Positions 41,258 through 50,429 are shown, counted from the stretch's first letter. The stretch is DNA of 64,000 bases from Actinomadura parmotrematis (GCF_019458805.1 NZ_JAIBOA010000015.1:124001-188000), one strand, 5' to 3'. The notes: generated from the sequence alone by a model not told the origin. A program made the numbers and translations.

Positions 41258-41404
41258 GTCGTTCCCACCTCCGCCCGTAGCCCTACCCGTTTCCGGCCTT
41301 TCAACCGTGCCGGCGGTCGCCGTCCCGGCGCGCGGACCTGCGGCGCCGCGGGCCGCGGGCGCCGAGGGCGGTGAGGCCGAGCCAGGTGAACGAGGCCGCC
41401 CCGG

Positions 41405-43153
41405 CTAGAGGCCCCGCGACTGGGAGATGGAGCCCGAGGTGGCGAGCGTGAAGGTGCGCATCGACTCGGCGAAGCGCGACAGGTCCCACTCGGCCGGGCC
41501 CTCGTACCAGTACAGGTTGTCGGCGCCCTGCGCGCGCTCGCCCGCGTCCTTCACCGTCTCCGCCCACTTCGGGACGGTGTCGAACACGACCGCGTACGGC
41601 AGGAACCGCGAGAACAGCGCGATCCGCTGCTGCGAGGCGACCGGCCCGCCGTCGGGGATCTCGCCCCGCTCCAGGAACGCCCGGAACCCGATGGTGTGGG
41701 CGAGGACGGTCGAGCCGCGCGCGGTCTTGGCGGGCATGTACTGGCCGCCGTAGGCGAGCGCCCCGCCCGCGATGATCACGGCGAGGCCGGCGAGGGCGTA
41801 GTCGGTGGTGAGGGCGAGCGCGACGGTCCCGGCGACGCCGAGGACGGTGAGGACGACGCCCGTGATCGTCCAGCGGGACCGGACGGTGTCGGGGCGGCGG
41901 GCGAACCAGCCCTGCTCGACGACGTCGTCGTACATCGCCGAGCGGACCTCGGCGAGCTGCGTGGCGAAGGTGCCGCCGAGGTCCGACAGCTTCACCGCCG
42001 GGCGCGGCGCGCCGTCCGGGCCGGTGAACAGGGCGTCCAGCAGCAGCCGCTCGTAGCGCAGCAGCTCCTCGGCGCCGGGCCGGTCGAGGCGGACGAGCTC
42101 CCAGTCCATGCGGCCGGTGACCTCGCGGTCCTCCTCGTCGATCCGCAGGTAGCCGCGGACCGCCAGGTCGACGATGGTGGCGGTGACGTCGATGACGTCG
42201 GCCTGCTCGTCGATGAGGGTGCCGATCTGGCCGGGGCGCACCCCGTGCGGCGGCTCGAACCCGCCGCCGCCGACGGGGGCCTGGTCGCCCTCGGCGGCCT
42301 TGCCGGCGACGGCCCGCTGGTCGCGGCCGCGCAGCAGGTAGAGGGCGAGGACGCCGCCGCCGAGCAGCAGCAGCAGGCCGAGCAGCGCGCCGCCCGTCAC
42401 GCCGTTCACCGAGAACGCGGTGGCGGCGGTGTGGCGCCGCTCGTGCAGCGGCGGGTCCTGCACGGTGCCGGCGGGCAGCCCGGCGACGACCGTCAGGTAC
42501 TCGCCCGGCAGCATCTGCTGCTGCGCGTAGATGCCCTGGGTGTGGCTGTGGTCCATGTAGTACTGGGTGCAGCCGACCGAGCTCTGGAGCGGCCCGGAGA
42601 AGCAGTTGACGCTGCGGATCTCGCCGGGGGCGCTGACGGTGACGCGGGCGCTGTCGACCGGAACCGACCAGCCGCCGACGGCGGGCCAGCGCATCTCCTG
42701 CGCGGCGCCGACGGCGGCGGTGACGCCGCGCAGGTCGTACTCCAGGACGACGGTCCGCTTGCCGGTGAGCGCGCCCGTCCCGGACACCTTCACGGTCGTC
42801 TCGGTGCCCGAGACGCTGGTGGCGACCTCGGCGGGACCGCCGTCGGGGCTGCTCGCGCGCAGGTTGTCGAGCTTGTAGAGGCGGTCCTCGGTGACGCTCT
42901 CGTGCACGCGGGTGACGTACTTGCGGGAGAGCTGCCGCTCGCCGGAGAAGGAGTAGGAGATCGTCTCCTTGACGTGCGCGGCGCCGTCCCGGGCGAGGCC
43001 GATGGTGACCGCGTCGCTCAGGACGCGTCCCGCGGACGCCTGCGCGGGGGCGGCGGCGCTCGCGGGCGCGGCGGCCAGCAGGCACGCCAGGGCGGTGGTG
43101 GTGAGGGCGGTGGCCGCCCGTCGCGCATGGCCGAACGACGCAAGAGCCGACAT
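41405..43153 (-). CDS. DUF2207 membrane protein
   Basis: 582 residues. Signal peptide (about 1-33), then an extracytoplasmic beta-rich DUF2207 domain with the usual IGLARDGAAHVKETISYSF start. A transmembrane helix near 250-272 follows, then a cytosolic region with GGGGFEPPHGVRPGQIGTLIDEQADVIDVTATIVDLAVRGYLRI (a winged-helix-like stretch typical of the family), two further helices (about 415-455) and a tail. The family is predicted to be membrane-bound; its function is unknown. The usual Gly/Ser-rich C-terminal tail is missing. It is divergent from the zinc protease gene by 42 bp. Confidence 0.85.
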   Translation of the reverse strand: MSALASFGHARRAATALTTTALACLLAAAPASAAAPAQASAGRVLSDAVTIGLARDGAAHVKETISYSFSGERQLSRKYVTRVHESVTEDRLYKLDNLRASSPDGGPAEVATSVSGTETTVKVSGTGALTGKRTVVLEYDLRGVTAAVGAAQEMRWPAVGGWSVPVDSARVTVSAPGEIRSVNCFSGPLQSSVGCTQYYMDHSHTQGIYAQQQMLPGEYLTVVAGLPAGTVQDPPLHERRHTAATAFSVNGVTGGALLGLLLLLGGGVLALYLLRGRDQRAVAGKAAEGDQAPVGGGGFEPPHGVRPGQIGTLIDEQADVIDVTATIVDLAVRGYLRIDEEDREVTGRMDWELVRLDRPGAEELLRYERLLLDALFTGPDGAPRPAVKLSDLGGTFATQLAEVRSAMYDDVVEQGWFARRPDTVRSRWTITGVVLTVLGVAGTVALALTTDYALAGLAVIIAGGALAYGGQYMPAKTARGSTVLAHTIGFRAFLERGEIPDGGPVASQQRIALFSRFLPYAVVFDTVPKWAETVKDAGERAQGADNLYWYEGPAEWDLSRFAESMRTFTLATSGSISQSRGL

Positions 43154-43195
43154 GAGCGGCAATCGTAGCGCCAAGCCGTGCAATGATTTCCGGCT

Positions 43196-44242
43196 ATGGC
43201 CGGTCAACAACCCCCCTGGGGCCCTCCGCCGCCTCCGGCGCCGCCGCCGTACTACGGTCCGCCCGCACCGCGTCACCCACCGCAGTACCCGCCCTACCGG
43301 CAGTATCCCCCCCAGTACCAGGGGTACCACTACGCGCCGCCGCGCCGCCCGCCGCAGCGCTCGGCGGGCGGTGTGATCGGCGGGGTGCTGGCGCTCGTCG
43401 CCATCGTCGGCGTCCTCGGGGTGCTCGGACTGGCCGCCATCGGCCGCAGCGCGTCCGCCGGGTCGTCCGCGGGGACCGGGGCGTCCGGCGGTTCGCGCGG
43501 GACGAGCGGGAACCGCGCGCCGACCGGCCGCGCCGCCGCCTACGACAGCAGGCTGTACACCTCGGGGCCGCTGGCGGCGCGCGGCTGCCGGCTGCCGGCG
43601 ATCGGGGCGGCGTCGGCGTCGATGAACCGCTTCATGAACACGCTGAGCGACTGCCTGGACGCCTCCTGGGCGGCGCAGTTCGGGAAGATCGGCATCTCCT
43701 TCCGGCCGCCGCGCCGGGTGTTCTGGCTGACGCCCGGCAGCAGCCCCTGCGGGAACTACCCGGCGCCGGGCGCGTCGGCGTTCTACTGCCCGGCCAACAA
43801 CAGCATGTACGTGGGGCTGCGCGACGTGGTGAAGACGTCGGCGAACGAGCCGCTGTCGCACTACGCGGTGTTCGCGCGGGTCATCGCGCACGAGTACGGC
43901 CACCACGTCCAGGACGCGGCGGGCATCCTGGAGTACGCGCACAGCGCGCCCGCCGCGTCGACCGAGGCCGCGCGGAACGAGGCGAGCCGGCGCATCGAGC
44001 TGCAGGCGCAGTGCCTGGCGGGCGCGTTCCTCGGCAGCGAGCGGGACACGCTGCCGATGACGCAGGCCCAGTACGCCTACATGATCAACGACGTGCGCGG
44101 GCGCGGCGACGACGACAAGGCGCCCGACGAGCGCGACCACGGCCTCGCCCGGCACTACGCCGGCTGGGTGGTGCAGGGCTTCAAGGGCCGCGGGCTCGGC
44201 GTCTGCAACACCTGGTCGGCGCCCGCGTCCGAGGTGAGCTGA
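43196..44242 (+). CDS. Membrane-anchored neutral zinc metalloprotease (YpfJ-like)
   Basis: 348 residues. A proline/tyrosine-rich cytosolic N-terminus (about 55 residues) precedes one transmembrane helix (about 58-82), then the peptidase domain outside. HEYGHHVQ is the H-E-x-x-H zinc site, and RRIELQAQCLAGAF supplies the third ligand helix (PF04228). Two cysteine pairs may be disulfides. The substrate is unknown. A 23-bp-stem hairpin follows 21 bp after the stop. Confidence 0.88.
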   Translation: MAGQQPPWGPPPPPAPPPYYGPPAPRHPPQYPPYRQYPPQYQGYHYAPPRRPPQRSAGGVIGGVLALVAIVGVLGVLGLAAIGRSASAGSSAGTGASGGSRGTSGNRAPTGRAAAYDSRLYTSGPLAARGCRLPAIGAASASMNRFMNTLSDCLDASWAAQFGKIGISFRPPRRVFWLTPGSSPCGNYPAPGASAFYCPANNSMYVGLRDVVKTSANEPLSHYAVFARVIAHEYGHHVQDAAGILEYAHSAPAASTEAARNEASRRIELQAQCLAGAFLGSERDTLPMTQAQYAYMINDVRGRGDDDKAPDERDHGLARHYAGWVVQGFKGRGLGVCNTWSAPASEVS

Positions 44243-44262
44243 CCGGCGCGCCGCGCGTACCC

Positions 44263-44310
44263 GTTCAGGGGTGCTAGCAGGATCCCCGGATCCTGCTAGC
44301 ACCCCTGAAC
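44263..44310. terminator. Long perfect hairpin after the zinc protease gene
   Basis: Arms of 23 bp (44263-44285 with 44288-44310) around CC. The arms carry GGGTGCTAGCAGGATCC. It separates the protease from the XRE-hbhA operon and most likely ends transcription. The GTGCTAGC core recurs once at 44360-44367, before the XRE gene. Confidence 0.7.
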
Positions 44311-44372
44311 TGCGAGAAGCCCTTGTCGCGAAGGGTTTGTGAGCGGTGTCACGGCGAAAGTGCTAGCTGAGC

Positions 44373-44388
44373 GCTTGCAATTGCAAGC
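44373..44388. promoter_or_regulatory. Operator-like 16-bp palindrome before XRE-hbhA
   Basis: GCTTGCAATTGCAAGC is a perfect palindrome 21 bases upstream of the XRE start codon. Its AT-rich centre stands out from the GC-rich flanks. It is a likely binding site for the XRE protein itself (autoregulation). Confidence 0.6.
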
Positions 44389-44409
44389 ACCCTGACGCAA
44401 GGTGGGGAC

Positions 44410-44805
44410 ATGGCAAGTTCGAAGGTCGGCTCCATCGGGGAGTACATCCGGGAGCAGCGGACGCGCGCGAAGATCTCGCTCCGCCAGCTCGCGGACGTCT
44501 CGGGGATCTCCAACCCCTACCTGAGCCAGATCGAGCGCGGGCTGCGCAAGCCCAGCGCGGAGATCCTGGCCCAGATCGCCAAGGGTTTGCGCATCTCCGC
44601 CGAGGCCCTGTACGTGCAGGCCGGCTTTCTCGAGGACCGTGGGGCCGACACCGACGTGGCGGCGGCCGTCCGGGACGACCTGCTCCTCACCGAGAGGCAG
44701 AAGCAGGTGCTGCTGGACATCTACGAGTCCTTCCGCAAGGAGAACGACGCCACGGGAGTAACGCCACGGTTGATCGAACCCCTGAGAGAGGATGAGGTCG
44801 GATGA
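44410..44805 (+). CDS. XRE regulator of the hbhA operon
   Basis: 131 residues. Helix-turn-helix at about 12-66 (IREQRTRAKISLRQLADVSGISNPYLSQIERGLRKPS), then a helical C-terminus (LLTERQKQVLLDIYESFRKEN). It overlaps the HbhA-like gene by four bases. The order XRE, hbhA, DUF2516 is the same as Rv0474-Rv0475-Rv0476 in Mycobacterium, so this is an ancient operon. It probably autoregulates through the palindrome at 44373. Confidence 0.9.
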   Translation: MASSKVGSIGEYIREQRTRAKISLRQLADVSGISNPYLSQIERGLRKPSAEILAQIAKGLRISAEALYVQAGFLEDRGADTDVAAAVRDDLLLTERQKQVLLDIYESFRKENDATGVTPRLIEPLREDEVG

Positions 44806-45356
44806 CCCTCGCCAGCGCCATTCGTGACAACAAGGCCGTCTACACGCTCGCCGGCGCGGGCGACTTCGCGGTCGAGAAGCTCCGCGAGGTGCCGGGCCAG
44901 GTGACCAAGGCCCGCGCGACCGTCGCCAAGTACCAGGACGACGCGCGCGGCAACGTGGACGGCTACCGCAGCCAGGTGCGCGGCACCGTCGACCGCTACC
45001 GCGTCGAGGTCCGCAAGAACGTGGACCGCTACCGCGGCGAGGCCCGCGACAACGTGTCCAAGCTGCAGGACAAGATCGAGGTCAAGGACCTGCCGGGCGC
45101 GGTCGTGGCCTACACGACCCACTTCGGCACCCGCGCCTTCGAGTTCGTCGACGAGCTGGCCGAGCGCGGCAAGAAGGTCGTGCACCGCACCGCCGCCGAG
45201 GTCGCCGAGTCCGCCGAGGGCGTCGCGGCCGTGTCGGCGGGCGACGCCGCCAAGCCCGCGTCCAAGGCCAAGGCCGCGACCGCCAAGAAGACGGCGCGCC
45301 AGCAGGTCAAGTCGCCGGCCAGCACCACCGGCACCACCCGCAAGAGCGGCTCCTGA
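44802..45356 (+). CDS. HbhA-like coiled-coil surface protein
   Basis: 184 residues. The N-terminal 130 residues are long amphipathic helix (VTKARATVAKYQDDARGNVDGYRSQ...), followed by an Ala/Lys-rich tail (KPASKAKAATAKKTARQQVK), the heparin-binding type of repeat in mycobacterial HbhA. No signal peptide, as in HbhA. In mycobacteria HbhA binds glycosaminoglycans and organises polar growth; here the role is inferred from similarity and synteny. It is translationally coupled to the XRE gene. Confidence 0.85.
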   Translation: MTLASAIRDNKAVYTLAGAGDFAVEKLREVPGQVTKARATVAKYQDDARGNVDGYRSQVRGTVDRYRVEVRKNVDRYRGEARDNVSKLQDKIEVKDLPGAVVAYTTHFGTRAFEFVDELAERGKKVVHRTAAEVAESAEGVAAVSAGDAAKPASKAKAATAKKTARQQVKSPASTTGTTRKSGS

Positions 45357-45371
45357 CGCTCCGCGGTACGG

Positions 45372-45405
45372 CAGGGCCCGCCCGGGAACGCCCGGGCGGG
45401 CCCTG
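45372..45405 (+). terminator. Terminator after the HbhA-like gene
   Basis: A perfect 15-bp GC stem (CAGGGCCCGCCCGGG with its complement) with loop AACG, followed by TCGTCTTTCC. Because DUF2516 lies beyond it with its own TAGGCT box (45436-45441), termination here may be partial. Confidence 0.75.
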
Positions 45406-45504
45406 TCGTCTTTCCTGGAGACAGGCCGGTGGCCCTAGGCTGGCGGCAGGAGCGCGGCATGGCGGCCGGCCCGCCGCGCCGGACCGCGGGAGCGTTGATC
45501 ACCG

Positions 45505-45867
45505 GTGACGGGTTTCGGGATCCTGGACTACTTCTTCTGGCTGCTGCTCGGCATCGCGTTCGTCATGGAGGCGTGGGCGCTGGTCGACTCCCTGCTGGTG
45601 CCCTCGGGCGCGTACGGGGCGGCGAGCAAGCAGAGCAAGAAGCTCTGGACGATCATCTTGACGGTCGCGACCGTCATCGGCTTCGCGTACGTGGTGCTGC
45701 CGACGCGCGGCGTCTCGCCGATCGGCCTGCTCATCGGCATCCTGCCGGTCGCGGCGTTCCTCGGCGCGGCGGTCTACCTCGCCGACGTGCGGCCCGCGGT
45801 GAAGCCGTTCCGCGGCAAGGGCGGCAAGCGCGGCGGCTCCAACATGGGCCCCTACGGCCCCTGGTGA
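45505..45867 (+). CDS. DUF2516 membrane protein
   Basis: 120 residues, three hydrophobic helices (about 8-30, 48-66 and 73-92) and a basic glycine-rich tail. FWLLLGIAFVMEAWALVDSLL and KKLWTIILTVATVIGFAYVV are the family's conserved parts. It sits beside hbhA throughout actinobacteria. Function unknown. The GTG at 45505 is the likely start. Confidence 0.85.
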   Translation: MTGFGILDYFFWLLLGIAFVMEAWALVDSLLVPSGAYGAASKQSKKLWTIILTVATVIGFAYVVLPTRGVSPIGLLIGILPVAAFLGAAVYLADVRPAVKPFRGKGGKRGGSNMGPYGPW

Positions 45868-45886
45868 CGGTGCCGGTGGCGGCCGG

Positions 45887-46651
45887 CTAGCCGCGCGCGT
45901 CGCCGGCGGCGACGAGCCGGCGGAGGGCGGGCGCGGCGCGCAGGTCGGCGGCGAACCGCCCGGCCAGGTAGGCGTTGCCGGCGGCGTTCGGGTGCGTGCC
46001 GTCGGAGCGGATGTAGGCGGGCGCGTTGCCGGTGCCCTTGCGCCGGTCGCCGGTGATCCAGCGCTCGGCGAGCGGGTCCAGGAAGGTGGCGCCCGCGGCC
46101 GCCGCGACCCGGCCGAGCAGGTCGCGGACGGCGAGCGCCTTCCGCCCGGGGTCGCCGCCCCACAGCGGCCCGACCAGCACCAGCGGCACGCCCGGCCAGC
46201 GCCGCCGGACGGTGTCCAGCAGGCTGCGGGCGCTGCGCTCGACGCGCGCCGGCCGGTACCAGACGTCGTTGTGGCCGCCCGAGACGATCACGAGGTCGGG
46301 GGCGTCGCGCCAGGCGAGCTGCTCCTGGAACAGCGTCGCGAAGGGCTTGCCGATCCGGCCCGTCCCGACGAAGCCGGTGCCGGCGTGCCCGGCGGCGACG
46401 AGCCGCCAGCCGAGGCGGCGGGCGGCCTCGGCGGGGAACGCCGTCGCGCGGGTGGCGCCGCCCTGGACGCCGACGGTGTAGCTGTCCCCGAGCGCGTACA
46501 CGAGCGGCGTCCGGCGCGGCGGGTCGACGGTCTCGCGGCGCCCGCCGGGCAGGCCGGTCGTGCAGGCGGCGAGCAGCAGCGCGAGCAGGCACGCGAGCAC
46601 GGGCGCGAGCACGGGCGCGGGCGGGGACGCGAGCGGCAGGGGACGCGGCAA
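45887..46651 (-). CDS. SGNH/GDSL-hydrolase lipoprotein
   Basis: 254 residues. A signal peptide ends at LLALLLAAC. Block I is ALGDSYTVG (nucleophile Ser), block III SGGHNDVW and block V SDGTHPNAAG, the three required SGNH motifs. It probably hydrolyses an acyl ester, lipid or cell-wall O-acetyl group outside the membrane. The start is probably a TTG at 46651 (AAAGG before it) or a GTG further in. Confidence 0.86.
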   Translation of the reverse strand: MPRPLPLASPPAPVLAPVLACLLALLLAACTTGLPGGRRETVDPPRRTPLVYALGDSYTVGVQGGATRATAFPAEAARRLGWRLVAAGHAGTGFVGTGRIGKPFATLFQEQLAWRDAPDLVIVSGGHNDVWYRPARVERSARSLLDTVRRRWPGVPLVLVGPLWGGDPGRKALAVRDLLGRVAAAAGATFLDPLAERWITGDRRKGTGNAPAYIRSDGTHPNAAGNAYLAGRFAADLRAAPALRRLVAAGDARG

Positions 46652-46765
46652 GTCGGGCCTTTCGGATCGTGCGGGGGACTCGCCGCATGCTATCCGCGCG
46701 CCAGCCGGGGCGGGCGGGACCGGCCGCCGGCCCGGGGGCGCCTCCCCGGGCCGGCGGCCGGCGTC

Positions 46766-47383
46766 TCAGGGGGCGGCGCGGAGCGCCGCGATCGACCCGA
46801 TGCCGTGCTCGACGAGCGCGATCGCGCGGTCGAGGGCGGCCTCGGTGCGCTCGGCGTCCAGGCCCTCGCCGCGGCAGTGCACGACGATCGCCTGCATCGC
46901 GCCGACCGCGATGCCGCCGACGGCGATCGCGTCGATCGGGTCGAGGCCGGGGCAGAGCTCGCGGAGCCGCTCCTCGACCTCGCGCTGCACGCCGGTCATC
47001 CGCTGCAGCATCCGGGCCTGCACCGACGGGTGCTCGAAGATCAGCGCGATCTGCGCGGCGCCGTACTCGCCGGGCGCGGTGACGAGGGCGCGCACCGCGT
47101 AGACGAGGCCGCGCCGGATCGTCTCCAGCGGCGTCTCGCCGTCCGGCCGGTCGGCGAGCCGGGCGTCGATCTCGGCGAGCCGGTCGTCGATCTCGGCGAA
47201 GACCACGTCCTCCTTGCTCGGGAAGTAGGCGAAGAAGGTGCGCGGCGACACCTCGGCGGCCGCCGCGATGTCGGCGATCGTCGTCTCCTCGTAGCCGCGC
47301 TCGGCGAACAGGCGGAGCGCCGCCGCGGCGAGGGCGCGGCGGGTGCGCTCCTTCTTGCGCTCGCGCAGTCCGGCGTGATGCAC
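46766..47383 (-). CDS. TetR-family repressor of the MMPL gene
   Basis: 205 residues. Helix-turn-helix at about 10-56 (RTRRALAAAALRLFAERGYEETTIADIAAAAEVSPRTFFAYFPSKEDV). The C-terminal ligand domain is typical. It is divergent from an MMPL transporter gene, with a CTGCAA-AG-TTGCAG dyad in the 72-bp gap, the usual arrangement for ligand-relieved repression of the pump. Confidence 0.9.
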   Translation of the reverse strand: MHHAGLRERKKERTRRALAAAALRLFAERGYEETTIADIAAAAEVSPRTFFAYFPSKEDVVFAEIDDRLAEIDARLADRPDGETPLETIRRGLVYAVRALVTAPGEYGAAQIALIFEHPSVQARMLQRMTGVQREVEERLRELCPGLDPIDAIAVGGIAVGAMQAIVVHCRGEGLDAERTEAALDRAIALVEHGIGSIAALRAAP

Positions 47384-47402
47384 ATCACGGAGATTACCAT
47401 GA

Positions 47403-47425
47403 CTGCAAAGTTGCAGCTATTGCAG
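47403..47425. promoter_or_regulatory. TetR operator between TetR and MMPL genes
   Basis: CTGCAA-AG-TTGCAG (47403-47416) is a perfect inverted repeat, followed by a further TTGCAG half-site at 47420-47425. It lies in the short AT-richer stretch between the divergent starts. Confidence 0.65.
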
Positions 47426-47455
47426 AAAACGGCGGGAGCGTGCTTTTCTGCGGGC

Positions 47456-49771
47456 ATGGCGCGCTTCCTGGACAGGCTGGGCCGCTGGTGCGTGCGGCGG
47501 CGCCGCACCGTGTTCGAGCTGTGGCTGGTGGTGATCATCGGCTCCGGGGTGCTCGGCGTCGCGCACGGCGGCCTGTTCATGCAGCAGTCCACGCTGCCGG
47601 GCACCGAGACCCAGCGCGCCATCGACCTGCTCCGCCAGGACCTGCCCGCGCAGGCCGGCCCGACCGCGACGGTCGTGTTCGCCGCGACCCCGGACGCGAG
47701 CCCGAACAGCTGGCAGGCCACGCTCACCATCGGCCGGTCGATCCAGCAGATCTCCGCGCTGGACCGCGTCGCGTTCGTGCAGAACCCCTACGTGCAGGGC
47801 CTCGGCGGGCTGAAGAGCCCGCGCGTGGTCGCCGTCCAGGTCACCTTCAAGGGCACCATGGGCGACGTGACGCGCGCCGACCTGGAGCGGCTCGACCAGG
47901 CCGTCGACCCCGCCCGCCAGGCCGGCCTGAAGGTGACGTTCGGCGGCATCGTCGCGCTGCTCCTGGACCAGCCGGCGACGGGGCCGCAGGAGGGCGCCGG
48001 GATCGTCCTCGCGATGGCGGTGCTGGTGCTGGCGTTCGGCTCGTTCCTCGCCGCGGGCGTGCCGATCCTCGTGTCGCTCTGCGGGATGGCGGTCGCCTAC
48101 TCGCTGATCCACTTCGCCGCGTCGGTGATCCAGCTGCACCCGACGGCGCCGATGGTCGCGGCGATGCTCGGGATCGGCGCCGGCATCGACTACGCCCTGT
48201 TCGTCGTCACCCGCTACCGGCAGCAGCTCGCGGCGGGCGACGACACCGAGACCGCCGTCGGGCACGCCCTCGCCCACTCCGGGCACGCCGTCGTCTTCGC
48301 GGGCGGCACCGTCGTGTTCGCGATCTGCGGGCTGTTCCTGTCGGGCATCACCTTCGTCGGCCGCATCGGCGCCGCGTCCGCGCTCGCCGTCGCGCTGATG
48401 GTGGCGGCCGCGCTCACCCTGCTGCCCGCCGTCCTCGGCGCGCTCGGCCCGAACATCGACCGCTACCGGCTGCCGTGGATCAAGCCCGAGCGCGGCTCCG
48501 ACCGGTGGACGCGCTGGGGCCGCCACGTCGACCGGCGGGCCTGGCCGTACGCGATCGTCGCCACGCTGGTGCTGCTCGGCCTGGCCCTCCCGACGCTCAG
48601 CCTGCGCTTCGGCGTGATGTCCGACAGCATCGCCTCGCCGTCCAAGCCCGCCCGGCAGGCGTACGACACCGTCGCGGGCGAGTTCGGGCCCGGCCAGTAC
48701 AGCCCGTTCCTCGTCGTCGCCAAGGTGCCCGGCGCCGAGCGGAGCGGCCGGCCGAAGCCGCGGGTGCCCGTGATCAAGGGGCCCGAGGGGCTCGGCGGGA
48801 TCGGCGCGCCGCCCGTCACCGCGCCCGCGACGCCGTCCGCCGCGCCGACGCCCGCGATCAAGGGGGCGCCGGACCCGGACCTCAAGCCCGACAAGCGGGC
48901 GACGCTGCTCGGCGCCGAACTCCAGGAGCGCCTGTCGCGGGTGCCGGGCGTCGCCTACGTCGGGCAGCCCGCCGTCATCGGGACGACGGCGACGCTCACC
49001 GTCATCTCCGACTACGCCCCGCACGTCCAGGCCACCACCGACCTCGTGCACCGGCTGCGGGCGACCGACATCCCGGCCGTCCGGGACCGCCACCCGGGCG
49101 CGCGGATCTACCTCGGCGGCGAGAACCCCGCGATCATCGACCTGGCGACGACCGTCGGGGACCGGATGCCGGTCGTCGTGGTCGCCGTCGTCGGCGTCGC
49201 GCTGCTGCTGCTCGTCGTCGCGTTCCGGTCGGTCGTCGTGCCGGTGAAGGCCGCGCTGATGAACCTGCTGTCGATCGGCGCCTCGTTCGGCGTCGTCACC
49301 GCGGTGTTCCAGTGGGGGTGGGGGATCCGGCTGCTCGGGGTGGAGCAGGCCGTGCCCATCATGTCGTTCGTGCCGCTGTTCATGTTCGCCCTGGTCTTCG
49401 GGCTGTCCATGGACTACGAGGTGTTCCTGCTGTCGCGGATCAAGGAGGAGTACGAGCGGTCCGGCGACCCGCACGAGAGCGTCGTCGTCGGCATCGGCGC
49501 GACCGCCCGGCTGATCACCTCGGCGGCGCTCATCATGATCTTCGTGTTCGCCAGCTTCGTGCCGCAGCCCGACCCGACGATCAAGATGATGGCGCTCGGC
49601 CTCGCCGTCGCCGTCGCGGTGGACGCCACGATCGTCCGGCTGGTGCTCGTCCCGGCGCTGATGAGCCTGCTCGGGCACGCCAACTGGTGGTGGCCGGGCC
49701 GCTCCCGGCCCGTCCCGCCGGGGCCCGCCGAGCCCGCGCCGCGCGAGCTGGAGCCGGCGTCGCACGGCTGA
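47456..49771 (+). CDS. MMPL/RND-type transporter
   Basis: 771 residues. Two repeats, each with a helix, a large outside loop and a bundle of five helices. GAGIDYALFVVTRYRQQL and FGLSMDYEVFLLSRIKEEY carry the Asp-Tyr pairs used for proton coupling in MmpL proteins. The second outside loop includes a Pro-rich insert (VTAPATPSAAPTPAIKG). MMPL proteins export lipids or drugs. The divergent TetR gene suggests inducible efflux. The ATG at 47456 fits the family start (RWCVRRRRTVFELWL). Confidence 0.9.
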   Translation: MARFLDRLGRWCVRRRRTVFELWLVVIIGSGVLGVAHGGLFMQQSTLPGTETQRAIDLLRQDLPAQAGPTATVVFAATPDASPNSWQATLTIGRSIQQISALDRVAFVQNPYVQGLGGLKSPRVVAVQVTFKGTMGDVTRADLERLDQAVDPARQAGLKVTFGGIVALLLDQPATGPQEGAGIVLAMAVLVLAFGSFLAAGVPILVSLCGMAVAYSLIHFAASVIQLHPTAPMVAAMLGIGAGIDYALFVVTRYRQQLAAGDDTETAVGHALAHSGHAVVFAGGTVVFAICGLFLSGITFVGRIGAASALAVALMVAAALTLLPAVLGALGPNIDRYRLPWIKPERGSDRWTRWGRHVDRRAWPYAIVATLVLLGLALPTLSLRFGVMSDSIASPSKPARQAYDTVAGEFGPGQYSPFLVVAKVPGAERSGRPKPRVPVIKGPEGLGGIGAPPVTAPATPSAAPTPAIKGAPDPDLKPDKRATLLGAELQERLSRVPGVAYVGQPAVIGTTATLTVISDYAPHVQATTDLVHRLRATDIPAVRDRHPGARIYLGGENPAIIDLATTVGDRMPVVVVAVVGVALLLLVVAFRSVVVPVKAALMNLLSIGASFGVVTAVFQWGWGIRLLGVEQAVPIMSFVPLFMFALVFGLSMDYEVFLLSRIKEEYERSGDPHESVVVGIGATARLITSAALIMIFVFASFVPQPDPTIKMMALGLAVAVAVDATIVRLVLVPALMSLLGHANWWWPGRSRPVPPGPAEPAPRELEPASHG

Positions 49772-49791
49772 GCACCGCGTAGGTTCGCGGC

Positions 49792-50283
49792 ATGGACATA
49801 GAGATCATCAACGGCGGGGCGGCGGACGTCGAGCGGCTCGGCCCGCTCTGGGCGCAGCTCCTCGAACACCACCGCGCGGTCGTGGCCGGGGACTGGCCGG
49901 TCCGCGCCGGCGCCGACTCGTGGGAGCGCTGCCGCGCCCAGTACCTCGACCTGCTCGCCAAGGACGAGGGCCTCCTCCTCGTCGCCCGGCGGCCCGGCGA
50001 CGACGCGCCGCTCGGCTTCGCCTTCGTCGTCCTGCACGGACCCGGCGCCACCTTCGACCTCGGCGAGCGGCGCGGCGAGGTGGACACCCTCGTCGTCGCG
50101 GCCGGGGCGCGCGGCGGCGGCACCGGCGCCGCGCTGCTGGAGGCGTGCCGGGCCGCGCTGCGCGAGCGCGGCATCGCCTACCTGAGCATCGGCGTCCTCG
50201 CCGCCAACCCCGACGCCGCGCGCCTCTACGAGCGCGTCGGGTTCCGCCCGTGGACGCGGGAGCTGCTCACCCGCACCGATTGA
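49792..50283 (+). CDS. GNAT acetyltransferase
   Basis: 163 residues. EVDTLVVAAGARGGGTGAALLEACRAAL carries the acetyl-CoA-binding R/Q-x-x-G-x-G/A loop (motif A). The C-terminal IGVLAANPDAARLYERVGFRPWTREL is motif B. An N-terminal LEHHRAVV helix pair forms the acceptor side. Substrate unknown. It starts 20 bp after the MMPL stop and may share its transcript. Confidence 0.85.
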   Translation: MDIEIINGGAADVERLGPLWAQLLEHHRAVVAGDWPVRAGADSWERCRAQYLDLLAKDEGLLLVARRPGDDAPLGFAFVVLHGPGATFDLGERRGEVDTLVVAAGARGGGTGAALLEACRAALRERGIAYLSIGVLAANPDAARLYERVGFRPWTRELLTRTD

Positions 50284-50429
50284 CGGCCCCCGCGACATAC
50301 CGGAAGTTAGCGTCGGCGCAGGTCAGGGGCCGGTCAAGCTTCGGTCAACGGACGGCCGGGCGGCGACTGCGGGCGGCCCGCCCGGGCATCGGGAACTCGA
50401 TCAAGTTCGTGGAACCGAGGAAGGCACCC

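Noticed and set aside
41301..41404. C-terminal extension of DUF2207 through a frameshift
   Set aside because: The following frame lacks the Gly/Ser-rich tail usual for the family and looks random; no slippery sequence was seen.
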